Positions 1-7,973 of a stretch of DNA of 35,336 nt are shown here, piece after piece; position 1 is the first letter of the stretch; the number at the start of each line of letters is the position of its first letter. The position numbers and the translations under genes are program-made. Below the pieces are notes generated by a model. That model was given only the letters and a program-made list of their open reading frames with translations. It was not told where the DNA came from and did no database searches. This DNA is from M0108 sp044228795. Its GTDB lineage: Bacteria > Pseudomonadota > Gammaproteobacteria > Chromatiales > Chromatiaceae. The stretch covers positions 1 through 35,336 of the forward strand of contig JBGAUE010000037.1 of the NCBI GenBank assembly GCA_044228795.1. Reading direction: 5' to 3'.

Positions 1-769
1 GGTCGATACCCGCAGTCGCCACGAAACGCGGATTTTGCGCGATTACGACCAAGAGCCCCAGGCCCTGACCCGCGCGCGCCGGGGGCTGTGGCTGGTGGAT
101 CGTGCCTTTATCGATGCTCCCTTCTGGGATGCCAAGCAGCGGGCGCTGCGGATGACGATGATCACGCGCATGAAAAGCAATCCGTGCGTGGATTCCACTG
201 AGGGCCTGCCCATCGCGGCTGATCCGGCCAATGAAGGGGTGATCCGGGACCTGCGCGTCACCCTGACGAGTTCACAGGCGACCTGGCGTCTCATCACCTA
301 CCGCGCCCGCCGCGGCGGGGAGTTGCAATTCCTTACCAATGACTTCAGCCTGTTACCCGGCGTGGTGGCCTTCCTCTACTTCCGCCGCTGGGAAGAAGAA
401 AAGTGCTTCGATACCTGGAAGAACGACTTCGCTCAGGCCAAGGCCTGGGGTAAGGGCCGGGTGGCTATCGCCAATCAGGCGCAATTGGCCATCATCACCA
501 GCCTGCTGGTGGCCATCCTCCTCCACACCCGCCTTGGCGCGGCGGGGGCCCATGATGAGAAGGCCTGGGCCAAACAAGAGCAGCGACAGCAGGCGAAGTT
601 AGACCACCCCGATGGCACCGATCGCCCCGACTGGACGGTGCCCCTGTTTCGCTATACCGCCAAGGTGAGCCGCCAGGTGCTGCGGTTCTTCAAACTCTGT
701 TTCCTTAAACCAGCCTCGCCAGGGCTCTATGAACGCGAGTTAGGGCCTATGCTGAAGGCCTACCTATGA
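1..769 (+). mobile_element. IS4-type insertion sequence, right-hand part only
   Basis: The window opens inside a transposase frame, so only the 3' part of an insertion element is present. I could not identify a terminal inverted repeat or a target duplication after the stop, because the left end lies outside the window and there is nothing to pair it with. Positions 770-1027 beyond it hold no gene I recognise. Confidence 0.55.
2..769 (+). CDS. IS4-family transposase, C-terminal part (5' end off the window)
   Basis: DDE transposase that would cut and join the ends of its own insertion element. The frame is open from base 2, so the first codons seen are internal; a TTG at 35 is not the true start. 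The signature Y-(2)-R-(3)-E-(6)-K of the IS4 family is visible around positions 380-424 (YFRRWEEEKCFDTWK), carrying the catalytic glutamate, and an earlier VDRAF segment near position 95 probably carries an upstream catalytic aspartate. The C-terminus is complete and ends at TGA 767-769. Whether the whole gene is intact cannot be judged here. Its neighbours, a toxin-antitoxin pair and a gene fragment, fit a zone of past insertions. Confidence 0.8.
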   Translation, partial: VDTRSRHETRILRDYDQEPQALTRARRGLWLVDRAFIDAPFWDAKQRALRMTMITRMKSNPCVDSTEGLPIAADPANEGVIRDLRVTLTSSQATWRLITYRARRGGELQFLTNDFSLLPGVVAFLYFRRWEEEKCFDTWKNDFAQAKAWGKGRVAIANQAQLAIITSLLVAILLHTRLGAAGAHDEKAWAKQEQRQQAKLDHPDGTDRPDWTVPLFRYTAKVSRQVLRFFKLCFLKPASPGLYERELGPMLKAYL

Positions 770-1027
770 CCTCAACCGGACACCGTTGGAAGGATAGTAA
801 ATCGCAGCCACACTGAGGGTCCAAGATGGGCGCGGAGAGCGGAGCAGATCCGGCAGATCGCCGATGCCTTGCCATGTTGGCCCCAGTCGAGGCTCAAGGG
901 GAGTGTCAATATCCGCGAGGGCATGGCCGCGCTGGGTGATACACCTGCCAGATGTCGTGATCAAACCAAGGTCTGGGGTCAGGTCAGCGCGCGTGCGATT
1001 TTAGTCCGGCATGGGTTTCGGGCGAGG

Positions 1028-1282
1028 TCAATAGTGATACCGCACCTGCGCAATCCACCGGGCATCATCTTGGACCTTGTAGACCAGGCGATGCTCGTCG
1101 GTGATCCGCCGGGACCAATACCCGCCCAGGACATGCTTCAGGGGTTCGGGTTTGCCGATCCCGGCGAACGGGTCGCGCCGGACCTCGCGGATCAGGTGAT
1201 TGATGCGGGCCAGGGTCTTGTGGTCCTGGCCCTGCCAGTACAGGTAGTCCTCCCAGGCCCGCTCGGAGAAGACGATTTTCAC
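1028..1282 (-). CDS. yoeB: Toxin YoeB, ribosome-dependent mRNA endonuclease
   Basis: Toxin of a type II toxin-antitoxin module that cleaves mRNA on the ribosome when freed from YefM. The protein is 84 residues, exactly the length of E. coli YoeB. It keeps the catalytic residues at the same numbers: Glu46 (KPEPL), Arg65 (DEHRLVY) and the C-terminal His83-Tyr84. The start is GTG at 1282, chosen because the MKIVFSE-like N-terminus begins there and because it overlaps the yefM stop in a GTGA, giving a 4-base overlap typical of translational coupling. A longer open frame extends upstream but only reads yefM in another phase. The gene looks intact. Confidence 0.92.
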   Translation of the reverse strand: MKIVFSERAWEDYLYWQGQDHKTLARINHLIREVRRDPFAGIGKPEPLKHVLGGYWSRRITDEHRLVYKVQDDARWIAQVRYHY

Positions 1283-1530
1283 TCGGTCAGTTCCCGTGCG
1301 GTGCCTCCGCCATGTTCCAGTTCGGCTACCGACTCCAGCAAGCGCCGGACATTGGCGGGGCTGCGCAGGAGGTAGGCGGTCTCGGTCAGCGCGCTGTAGT
1401 CCTCCAGCGAGAGCATGACCACGGCCTGCTCCGAGTTGCGCGTGATAATGATGGGGTCGTGGTCTTCGCAGACCCGGGTCATAGTGCGGGCGAGGTTGGC
1501 CCTGGCGGCAGTGTAGGTGATGGCATCCAT
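1279..1530 (-). CDS. yefM: Antitoxin YefM (Phd/YefM family)
   Basis: Antitoxin of 83 residues that neutralises YoeB and represses its own operon. The N-terminal DNA-binding half has the family pattern (MDAITYTAARANLARTM, then DPIIITRN and VVMLSLEDY), followed by a C-terminal segment (residues ~50-83) expected to wrap the toxin. ATG at 1530 is chosen over an upstream in-frame start at 1602: the family N-terminus begins here and an AGGGGA ribosome-binding site sits just upstream. The stop overlaps the yoeB start by four bases. Upstream, positions 1554-1572 hold a TGTACA core and a second GTAC core 12 bp away, resembling the E. coli yefM operator. Confidence 0.92.
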   Translation of the reverse strand: MDAITYTAARANLARTMTRVCEDHDPIIITRNSEQAVVMLSLEDYSALTETAYLLRSPANVRRLLESVAELEHGGGTARELTE

Positions 1531-1551
1531 TGGCGTCCCCTGGCGTTCTGA

Positions 1552-1573
1552 TATGTACAGGAAATGGTACGTC
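1552..1573. promoter_or_regulatory. Putative YefM(-YoeB) operator
   Basis: TGTACA lies at 1554-1559 and a second, degenerate GTAC-centred site at 1567-1570 (GGTACG at 1566-1571). The two centres (1556.5 and 1568.5) are 12 bp apart. From memory, the E. coli yefM-yoeB operator consists of a long and a short palindrome with TGTACA cores at that same centre-to-centre distance. The site lies 22-43 bases upstream of the yefM start, where an autorepressor would act. Only one of the two cores is a full match. Confidence 0.55.
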
Positions 1574-1619
1574 ACCCTGGGGGCGCTGCCAAGGGACCCC
1601 AAGACGCCATCCAGCGCCT

Positions 1620-1958
1620 GTCAACGTCCGTCACGCCGAAGCAATGGCCGAGCTCTGCCAGGGGTGCGGGGTAGCCCCCCGCTCGGTGTCCGGGTCCATG
1701 CGCGCCGAGGACCGGGACGCCACCTTGCGGGCCTTTGCCAACGGCGCCCTCACTGCGCCGTGCGCTTGCGACATCCTTAACGAGGGCTGGGATTGCCCGG
1801 ACGTGGAGGTCATGCTCATGGCCCGTCCGACCCTATCGAAGATCGTCTACATGCAGCAGCTCGGGCGCGGCACCCGCAAGGCCCCAGGTAAGGAGTTCCT
1901 GATCGTCTTCGACTTCGTAGACAACGCGGGGCGCTACAACGCGAGCTGGCTGGGTTAG
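1620..1958 (+). pseudogene. Remnant of an SF2 (DEAD/DEAH-type) helicase, C-terminal domain only
   Basis: The frame encodes about 112 residues of the second RecA-like domain of an SF2 helicase of the restriction/repair type. VNVRHAEAMAEL starts the domain, CDILNEGWDCPDVEVMLMAR resembles motif V, and QQLGRGTRKAPGKE is motif VI with its arginine finger. The Walker A and DEAD/DEAH domain that must precede it is absent; immediately upstream is the yefM promoter region reading the other way. The frame stays open into the 3' end of fdsA and stops at TAG 1956-1958, overlapping the fdsA stop, so the native C-terminus is lost too. This is a gene fragment truncated at both ends. The frame can be extended upstream to an ATG at 1530, but those residues look unrelated. 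Confidence 0.72.
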
Positions 1959-4660
1959 CAAGCCCGCTCGAAATCCACGGCGATCACCTTGAACTCGGGG
2001 GTGAGGGTGAACTCGTCGCCCACGTCGCTGGTGAGGTGGTTGATGGACGCCTCGGGGAAATGGAAGGTGGTGTAGAGAACGCCGGGCTTGACGAGTTCGG
2101 AAATCGCGATCCGCATTAGCGTCTCGGCCCGGGGGGAGCGGAGGCGGACGCGATCGCCGTTGGCGATGTGCTTGGATTGGGCGTCGTCGGGGTGGACATA
2201 GAGGAGGTCCTCTCGGACCAGTTCGGTGTTGGGGGTGCGGCGGGTCATGGTGCCGCTGTTGTAGTGCTCCAGCAGTCGGCCGGTAGTGAGAGTGAAGGGG
2301 TAGTCGGCCCCATGCGCCTCCAGTTCCGCCGTCTCCTCGAAATCCCAGACCTGGAAGCGGCCCAGGCCGCGCTTGAAAGCATCGCGATGCAGGATGGCAG
2401 TATCGGTGCCGTCCGCGGCCACGGGCCACTGTTTGCCCTGGTCGCCCAGCTCATCCCAGCGGACCCCCTGGAAGAAGGGTACTAGGCTGGCGATCTCCCG
2501 CAACAGGTCCGGCGCCGAATAGGGTGCCTGGGGGTAGCCCAAGCGCTTCATCAACTCGATGACGATGTGGCCATCGGGCCGGGTGCCGGCCAGGGGCGGT
2601 ATGACCGGGCACACTCGCTGGACGCGGCGCTCGGCATTGGTGAAGGTGCCCTCTTTTTCGAAAAAGGACGAGGCCGGGAAGACGACGTCCGCCAGCTGGG
2701 CCGTGTCGGTGAGGAAGAGTTCCTGGACTACCAGGAATTCCAGGCCGGAGAGGGCATGACGGACCTGGCAGGTATTGGGGTCGGTGCGCAGCAGGTCCTC
2801 GCCCATGATCCACAGGGCCTTGAGATCCCCCCGGGTGCTGGCGGCGAACATCTCGGGGATCTTGTAGCCCGGCTTGTTGGGGTAGGCGACGCCGTAGAAG
2901 TCCTGGTAACGGGCCTGGACCTGGGGGTCATCCACCGCCAGGTAGCCCGGGCCCTGGTGGGGCTGGACGCCCATATCGGCGGCGCCCTGGACATTGTTCT
3001 GGCCGCGCAAGGGATTGACCCCGGCGCCGGGCTTGCCGAGGTTGCCGGTCATGAGGGCGATGGCGGCGATGAGGGAGACGGCCTTGGTGCCTTGCCAGTG
3101 CTCGGTGACGCCCAGGCCGTGGAACTCCATGGCCGCCGGGGCGGTGGCGTAGGCGCGGGCGGCGGCCTGGATCAGCTCCCAAGCGACGCCGCAGACGCGG
3201 GTTTGGGCGGCGATATCCAGGCCTTGCAGGTGAGCGGCGAAGTCATCCCAGCCCTCGGTGCGGCGGGCGATGAAGTCCTCATCGATAAGGCCGGCGTCGA
3301 GAATGGCGCGGGCGAAGAGATTGAGCACCGCCAGGTTGGTCCCCGGCCGGGGGCGCAGGTGGTATTGGGCGTAGCGAGCCAGCTCGGTGCGCAAGGGGTC
3401 GATGACGATCAGCGGCACACCGCGCTGGACCACCGCCTTGATGCGGGCGCCCGTGACCGGGTGGGCCGCAGTGGGGTTGGCGCCGATGAGCAGAATGCAG
3501 GCCGTCTGGTCAAGGTCGGCCACTGAATTGGTCGCGGCGCCGGTGCCCAGGGTCCACTGCATGCCCAGAGCGGTGGGGGCATGGCAGACCCGGGCGCAGC
3601 CGTCGATGTTGTTGGTGCCGATCACCACCCGGAAGAACTTCTGCATCAGGTAGTTTTCTTCGTTGGTGCAGCGGGCGGAGGAGATGCCGGCCAGGGCATC
3701 CGGGCCCTGGCGATCCTTGATCTCCTGGAAGCGGCGGGCGGTATAGTCCAGGGCCTCGTCCCAGGTCGCCGGCTGGAGTTGGCCCCCCTTGCGGATCAGG
3801 GGCGTCGTCAACCGATCGGGGTGGCGGTGGAATTCGAAGGCGAAGCGGCCCTTGACGCAGGTGTGGCCCCGGTTGACAGCGGCGTTCTTGGCACCTTGGA
3901 TGCCCTGGATCTGGCCATCCCTGACCTTGACCTCCAGGTTGCAGCCGACGCCGCAGTAGGTGCAGATGGTGCGGACCAACTGGTCGAAGGGGGCGGTTTT
4001 GGTGCCGTAGCGGTCGGTCAGGGCGTTGGTGGGGCAGGTCTGGACGCAGGCACCACAGGCGACGCAGGGGGAATCGCTGAAGCGCTGGTCGGCCCCGGCG
4101 ATGACCCGGGCCTCGATCCCGCGTCCGGCGACCGCCAGGACCTGGCCAGCCTGGAGTTCGTCACAGGCCCGGACGCAGCGGTAACAGCCAATACACTCGG
4201 CCATGTCGGCCCGGATGTAGGGGTGATCGAGGTCCGGGACCGGGGCGAGATGGTGGGTGCCCGGTGGATAGCGCACCACCGGGATGCCGAGGGTGGCCAG
4301 GGTCTGCTGGAATTCGGTGGGGAGTTGGCCCGCTGCGGGCTGGAGGCGTGCGGCGGGGTAATCAGAAAGAACCAGTTCGAGGATGTTCCGCCGTAGCCGC
4401 TGAATCCCCTCACTGGAGGGATAGAGGTACTGACCCGGCGCGACCGGCGTGTGGCAGGAGGCTACCACCCGAGTGGGGCCGTCTGGGACCTTGGCTACCG
4501 CCACGGAGCAGAGCCGGCAGGAGCCGTAATTCTCCAGATTTTCGTCCTGGCAGAGGGTGGGGATTAGGTCCCGGCCTCGGTGCCGCCGCACGAACTCGAG
4601 AATGGTCTCGCCGGGGATGATGGCGAAGGGCCTGTTGTCGATGTAGGCGGCGTTTTCCAT
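1955..4660 (-). CDS. fdsA: Formate dehydrogenase alpha subunit, molybdopterin-containing, NAD-dependent type
   Basis: Catalytic subunit oxidising formate to CO2 and passing electrons through Fe-S clusters to an NADH-forming partner. ATG 4660 is chosen (901 residues): an AAGGG sits 8 bases upstream and the ferredoxin-like domain begins right after. A GTG at 4699 would add 13 residues. The N-terminal [2Fe-2S] domain has Cys37, 48, 51 and 69. Two [4Fe-4S] motifs follow (Cys156/159/162/166 and 199/202/205/209). The catalytic domain has its own [4Fe-4S] motif (Cys233/236/240 and 268), and Cys359 in ARVCHAPT is the probable Mo ligand, cysteine rather than selenocysteine. The His-Cys3 cluster motif normally found in the NuoG-like N-terminus is absent: the segment around residues 98-135 has no cysteine, and LSDH is LSDY. 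fdsB lies 108 bp upstream. No gamma subunit, fdhD or fdsC/D is seen nearby. Confidence 0.88.
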   Translation of the reverse strand: MENAAYIDNRPFAIIPGETILEFVRRHRGRDLIPTLCQDENLENYGSCRLCSVAVAKVPDGPTRVVASCHTPVAPGQYLYPSSEGIQRLRRNILELVLSDYPAARLQPAAGQLPTEFQQTLATLGIPVVRYPPGTHHLAPVPDLDHPYIRADMAECIGCYRCVRACDELQAGQVLAVAGRGIEARVIAGADQRFSDSPCVACGACVQTCPTNALTDRYGTKTAPFDQLVRTICTYCGVGCNLEVKVRDGQIQGIQGAKNAAVNRGHTCVKGRFAFEFHRHPDRLTTPLIRKGGQLQPATWDEALDYTARRFQEIKDRQGPDALAGISSARCTNEENYLMQKFFRVVIGTNNIDGCARVCHAPTALGMQWTLGTGAATNSVADLDQTACILLIGANPTAAHPVTGARIKAVVQRGVPLIVIDPLRTELARYAQYHLRPRPGTNLAVLNLFARAILDAGLIDEDFIARRTEGWDDFAAHLQGLDIAAQTRVCGVAWELIQAAARAYATAPAAMEFHGLGVTEHWQGTKAVSLIAAIALMTGNLGKPGAGVNPLRGQNNVQGAADMGVQPHQGPGYLAVDDPQVQARYQDFYGVAYPNKPGYKIPEMFAASTRGDLKALWIMGEDLLRTDPNTCQVRHALSGLEFLVVQELFLTDTAQLADVVFPASSFFEKEGTFTNAERRVQRVCPVIPPLAGTRPDGHIVIELMKRLGYPQAPYSAPDLLREIASLVPFFQGVRWDELGDQGKQWPVAADGTDTAILHRDAFKRGLGRFQVWDFEETAELEAHGADYPFTLTTGRLLEHYNSGTMTRRTPNTELVREDLLYVHPDDAQSKHIANGDRVRLRSPRAETLMRIAISELVKPGVLYTTFHFPEASINHLTSDVGDEFTLTPEFKVIAVDFERAC

Positions 4661-4768
4661 GTCCTCGACCCTTGGCAAGCTGCGAGTCTCGTGAGTCACA
4701 ATGGCCCGGTGTCGAGCATGATCGCCTCGCCATTCTGCTCGGGCATGGCCACCCTGATCGCTGCTGGG

Positions 4769-6412
4769 TCAGGCATCGAGGAACAGGGGAGCGAGTTCGT
4801 CGCCAAAGTAGTTCAGGGCATTACGGACCGGCAGGGGCAGCCCGCCACCCAGGGCGCAGAGGGAGCCCAGCTCCAGGGTTTCGAGGAGGTCCGCGAAGAG
4901 TTTGGGGTCGATCCGGTGGCCGTGGTGGATGGCACCTGCGAGCAACTCCTGGCCACGCTGCGCGCCGATACGGCAGGGAAAGCACTTGCCACAAGACTCC
5001 CGTGCCGTGAAGGCGAAGAGGTGGGAGAGGAGGTTAGCCAGGGGAAAGTGCGCGGGAATGGCGACGATGCCGGCGTGGCCGAGCAGAAAGCCCGCGTTGG
5101 CGAAGGTTTCGAAGTCGAGGGTCAGGCTGTCTACCCTGGCGACGGGGACCAACCCCCCCAGGGGGCCACCGATCTGGAAGGCCTTGACGGGGTGGCGGGT
5201 GCCGCCGCCCAAGTCGTCGAGGATCAGGCGCAGAGAGGTCCCCATCGGTACCTCGTAAACCCCGGGGCGGTTGAAGCCGCCGTCCAGGGAGACCAGTTTG
5301 GTGCCGGTACAGCTTGCCAGGCCTTGGGCCGCATAGGCCTCGCCTCCGGCCGTCAGGATAAAGGGCACATTGGCCAGGGTCTCCACGTTACTGAGCAGGG
5401 TGGGTTTTCCGAACAGGCCATGACGGGTGGGGAAGGGGGGCCGGACCCGGACCTCGGGCCTCAGACCCTCGATGGAGTTCAGCAGAGCGGTCTCCTCGCC
5501 GCAGATGTAGGCTCCGGAACCCGTGATGACGTGGAAGCGGAAGGAGGGTCCGGCGTTGCTCCGGTCATCCCCCAGGATACCCATGGCATCCAATTCGCCG
5601 ATGGCCGCCCTGATAGCCCGGATCGACTCGGGATACTCGCCGCGGATGTAGAGGACGCCGGTGTCGGCGCCGATGAGAGCGCCAATCGTCATCATGCCGG
5701 CCAGGACCGCATGGGGACGCTCCTCCATGAGCCACTTGTCGGAGTAGGCCCCCGGGTCCCCTTCGTCGGCGTTGCAGACGACATATTTCCGGTCACTCGC
5801 GGCCGCGCGGGCGGCCTCGACCTTAAGGTGGAAGGGGAACCCCGCGCCTCCCCGGCCGCGCAGCCCTGACACCCTGAGTGCTTCCAGGGCGGGGGCGGGC
5901 GCCCCCTTCAAGCCGAGCAGCGGGGCGTAATAAGCCTGGGGATCCGGGATGGGGGCAAGGAGGATCGGTGGCGCGGCTAGGGTACCGGTGGGTACGGGCT
6001 GGGGGGCGGAAGGCGAGGCGCCTGGCTTGCCCAGTGAAGCTAGGTCCTCACGGGTCCAGGTGGCTTGGTTATAAAGGAAGGCGTCGTTGCGATGGCAATG
6101 GCCGACACAGGTGACATGGCCGATCTCGTGATCACTGAATTGCGGGGACAGGGCGGACTGGAGGCTCGCCTGCCTGCCGGATACCAGGCAGGCGGTACCC
6201 GCGCACAGGAGGACCTTTTTTCCGGCCCGTTCGAGTTGCGGAAAGTCATAAGAGGCGCTGGCCCCGATCAGGCTGGCCTCGCCCACCAGGAATTCCTCGG
6301 CGATCTCGGCGATTCGCCGGCCGCCGTCTGGCTGGGTGGCCTGTTGGGTCGCCCCGTACAGGCTCCTATCCAGACCTTTCCGGGCGGAAAGACCCCTGAG
6401 GTTTTGTGACAT
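4769..6412 (-). CDS. fdsB: Formate dehydrogenase beta subunit (NuoF-like, FMN/NAD-binding)
   Basis: Diaphorase subunit that takes electrons from the alpha subunit and reduces NAD+ through FMN. The 547-residue protein has an N-terminal thioredoxin-like [2Fe-2S] domain (Cys70, Cys75, Cys102, Cys106). The NuoF core has the glycine-rich NAD/FMN motif GLRGRGGAGFP at 183-193, ADEGDPGA near 215-222 and GAYICGEETALL near 300-311. The C-terminal [4Fe-4S] site is Cys474/477/480 with Cys519. The start is ATG 6412; I see no good Shine-Dalgarno in front of it, and no other ATG lies near, so the exact start is uncertain. sixA ends only 35 bp upstream, suggesting one transcript. A NuoE-like gamma subunit, normally encoded beside fdsB, is not in the window. 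Confidence 0.87.
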   Translation of the reverse strand: MSQNLRGLSARKGLDRSLYGATQQATQPDGGRRIAEIAEEFLVGEASLIGASASYDFPQLERAGKKVLLCAGTACLVSGRQASLQSALSPQFSDHEIGHVTCVGHCHRNDAFLYNQATWTREDLASLGKPGASPSAPQPVPTGTLAAPPILLAPIPDPQAYYAPLLGLKGAPAPALEALRVSGLRGRGGAGFPFHLKVEAARAAASDRKYVVCNADEGDPGAYSDKWLMEERPHAVLAGMMTIGALIGADTGVLYIRGEYPESIRAIRAAIGELDAMGILGDDRSNAGPSFRFHVITGSGAYICGEETALLNSIEGLRPEVRVRPPFPTRHGLFGKPTLLSNVETLANVPFILTAGGEAYAAQGLASCTGTKLVSLDGGFNRPGVYEVPMGTSLRLILDDLGGGTRHPVKAFQIGGPLGGLVPVARVDSLTLDFETFANAGFLLGHAGIVAIPAHFPLANLLSHLFAFTARESCGKCFPCRIGAQRGQELLAGAIHHGHRIDPKLFADLLETLELGSLCALGGGLPLPVRNALNYFGDELAPLFLDA

Positions 6413-6447
6413 GGAGAACTAACGACGGGCTTGATAGGCGGCAGGCA

Positions 6448-6960
6448 TCATTCCATCCGGCGGGGCCGGTGCACGTCGAGCAGCTTGGCGCAGCCGACCT
6501 CTAGCTTGCCCCATTTTTTGGGCATCTCCAGGCGCGCGAGGGTAGCCGTGGGCAGGAGTTTGCCATCGGGGGGCGTCTCCACCCTGTCCCCCACCAGGTA
6601 GCGCATCAGCTCTTCCATGCCCGGATTGTGGCCGATGAGCATGACGACGCGGGGCTTGGTCCGGCATGAGGCGAGAGTGTCGAGGAGGGCGGAGACCTCG
6701 GCCGCATAGAGTTCCTCGTGCCAGAGGATGTGCTTTTTGTGGTAAGCCATGGCCGCGCATACCAGGAGCGCGGTTTCCTTGGCGCGCTGGGCTGGCGAAC
6801 TGATCACCAGGTCGGGCACCAGATCCTCTTCCAACAGCCAGGTGCCGATGCCGGGGGCCTCCTTGAGGCCCCGCTTGGCCAGGGGACGGTCGAAATCACT
6901 CAGGGCGCCGGTTTCCCAGTCGGATTTGGCGTGGCGAAGCAGTTGGAGTTCTCTAGGCAT
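6448..6960 (-). CDS. sixA: Phosphohistidine phosphatase SixA
   Basis: Small histidine-phosphatase-superfamily enzyme. E. coli SixA removes phosphate from phosphohistidine on phosphotransfer proteins such as PtsO/ArcB. The protein is 170 residues, close to the family length. The catalytic LLRHAKSDW motif puts the nucleophile His10 after Arg9; SSPAQRAKET carries Arg59, and LIGHNPGMEEL carries the second histidine, His111. ATG 6960 is preferred over an upstream GTG at 6975 because the catalytic motif normally begins within about ten residues of the start; neither has a clear ribosome-binding site. It lies between the fructosamine-kinase gene (131 bp upstream) and fdsB (35 bp downstream), all on the same strand. 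A functional link to formate metabolism is not evident. Confidence 0.88.
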   Translation of the reverse strand: MPRELQLLRHAKSDWETGALSDFDRPLAKRGLKEAPGIGTWLLEEDLVPDLVISSPAQRAKETALLVCAAMAYHKKHILWHEELYAAEVSALLDTLASCRTKPRVVMLIGHNPGMEELMRYLVGDRVETPPDGKLLPTATLARLEMPKKWGKLEVGCAKLLDVHRPRRME

Positions 6961-7091
6961 GATGGTAGGAGGCACCGGGATTAAAGAATGGCCGGTGTTT
7001 TACCATACCCCTCGTCGAACTGTCACCGTCTCTCATCGCGGCTCCGGCCAGGCCCGCAGGCAACCCCTCTATCCCGCGGCCGACGAGCCCC

Positions 7092-7973
7092 TCAATGCAG
7101 TACTGCAAGCAGGCGATCGATCATGCCCTGGGCCTGGCCCAGGTAGCCGGCGCCAAACAGGTTGAGATGATTGAGAATATGGTAGAGGTTATAGAGATCC
7201 CGGCGGACTTTGTAGCCAGGATCGAGGGGCCAGGCCTCGCGATAAGCGGCTTGAAAGTCGGCACCGAAGCCGCCGAAGAGCTCCGTCATGGCCAGGTCAG
7301 CCTCCCGGTCCCCGTAATAGACCGCCGGGTCGAAGAGGACGGGCTGGCCCTCGGCGTCAAAGGCCAGGTTGCCGCTCCAGAGGTCACCGTGCAACAGGGA
7401 TGGCTGGGGGCCATGATCGATGAGCGCCGGGCATTCCTCCACTAATAGCCGCCCGCGGTCCTGAAGGCGGCCGCCAAAACCCTGGGCCAGGGCTAGGTCG
7501 AGTTGGGGGATCATGCGCCTTGTCTGCCAGAAGCGAGTCCAGTCACCGTCCTCGCCATTGGTCTGGGGCGTGGAGCCGATATAGTTGTCCCGGTCCCAGC
7601 CGAACCTGGCCTGGGTCTGGCGGTGGAGATGCGCGAGTCGGCGGCCGGCCTCGGCTCCGCTATCCCGCCGCGGCTGGCCGAAGGCGAGGTATTCCAGAAC
7701 CAGAAAGGCCTCGTCCCCTGCCAGGCCCGCGCCCAAAGGGACGGGCACCCGGATGGCCTTGGCCGCCGCCAAGGCCTCCAGCCCCGCCGCTTCCACCTGG
7801 AACATGGCCAGCCGCTCGGCGCCGTTGATCTTGACGAACCAGGCTCCTTTGCCATCCCGGAGCACGTAGGCGCGGTTGATGCAGCCGCCCCCGAGTTCTT
7901 GGATGGCTCCCAGTTGGCAAGTCTGGCCCGAAATGGCTCTGATGTGGGCCGCGATCCTGTTCCAGTCAGTCAT
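7092..7973 (-). CDS. Fructosamine kinase family protein (FN3K-like)
   Basis: Aminoglycoside-phosphotransferase-fold kinase of the fructosamine-3-kinase family, which phosphorylates ketosamines on glycated proteins or small molecules so that they break down. At 293 residues it has the usual family length. Visible motifs are the glycine-rich loop GGGCIN (28-33), Lys48 in FVKIN, the catalytic loop LLHGDLWSGN (193-202) and the metal-binding DPAVYYGDRE (215-224). Cys31 sits in the P-loop where a redox-switch cysteine has been described in other family members. GGAGG lies 10 bases before ATG 7973, supporting the start. It is first of a minus-strand run with sixA and fds genes; the physiological substrate is not known from sequence. 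Confidence 0.87.
   Translation of the reverse strand: MTDWNRIAAHIRAISGQTCQLGAIQELGGGCINRAYVLRDGKGAWFVKINGAERLAMFQVEAAGLEALAAAKAIRVPVPLGAGLAGDEAFLVLEYLAFGQPRRDSGAEAGRRLAHLHRQTQARFGWDRDNYIGSTPQTNGEDGDWTRFWQTRRMIPQLDLALAQGFGGRLQDRGRLLVEECPALIDHGPQPSLLHGDLWSGNLAFDAEGQPVLFDPAVYYGDREADLAMTELFGGFGADFQAAYREAWPLDPGYKVRRDLYNLYHILNHLNLFGAGYLGQAQGMIDRLLAVLH

Noticed and set aside
1596..1624. TTGACA on the minus strand at 1619-1624 as -35 of the yefM promoter
   Set aside because: The sequence 17 bases downstream is TTGGGG-like and not a -10 box, so no promoter can be supported there.
1597..1712. Cys359 context in fdsA checked for an in-frame TGA (selenocysteine) elsewhere in the window, including near the helicase remnant
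   Set aside because: The Mo-ligand codon in fdsA reads as cysteine, and no other formate dehydrogenase frame is present.
4661..4768. A 16-codon frame (MPEQNGEAIMLDTGPL) in the fdsB-fdsA gap as a small gene
   Set aside because: Too short, no clear ribosome-binding site and no known family. Treated as intergenic sequence.
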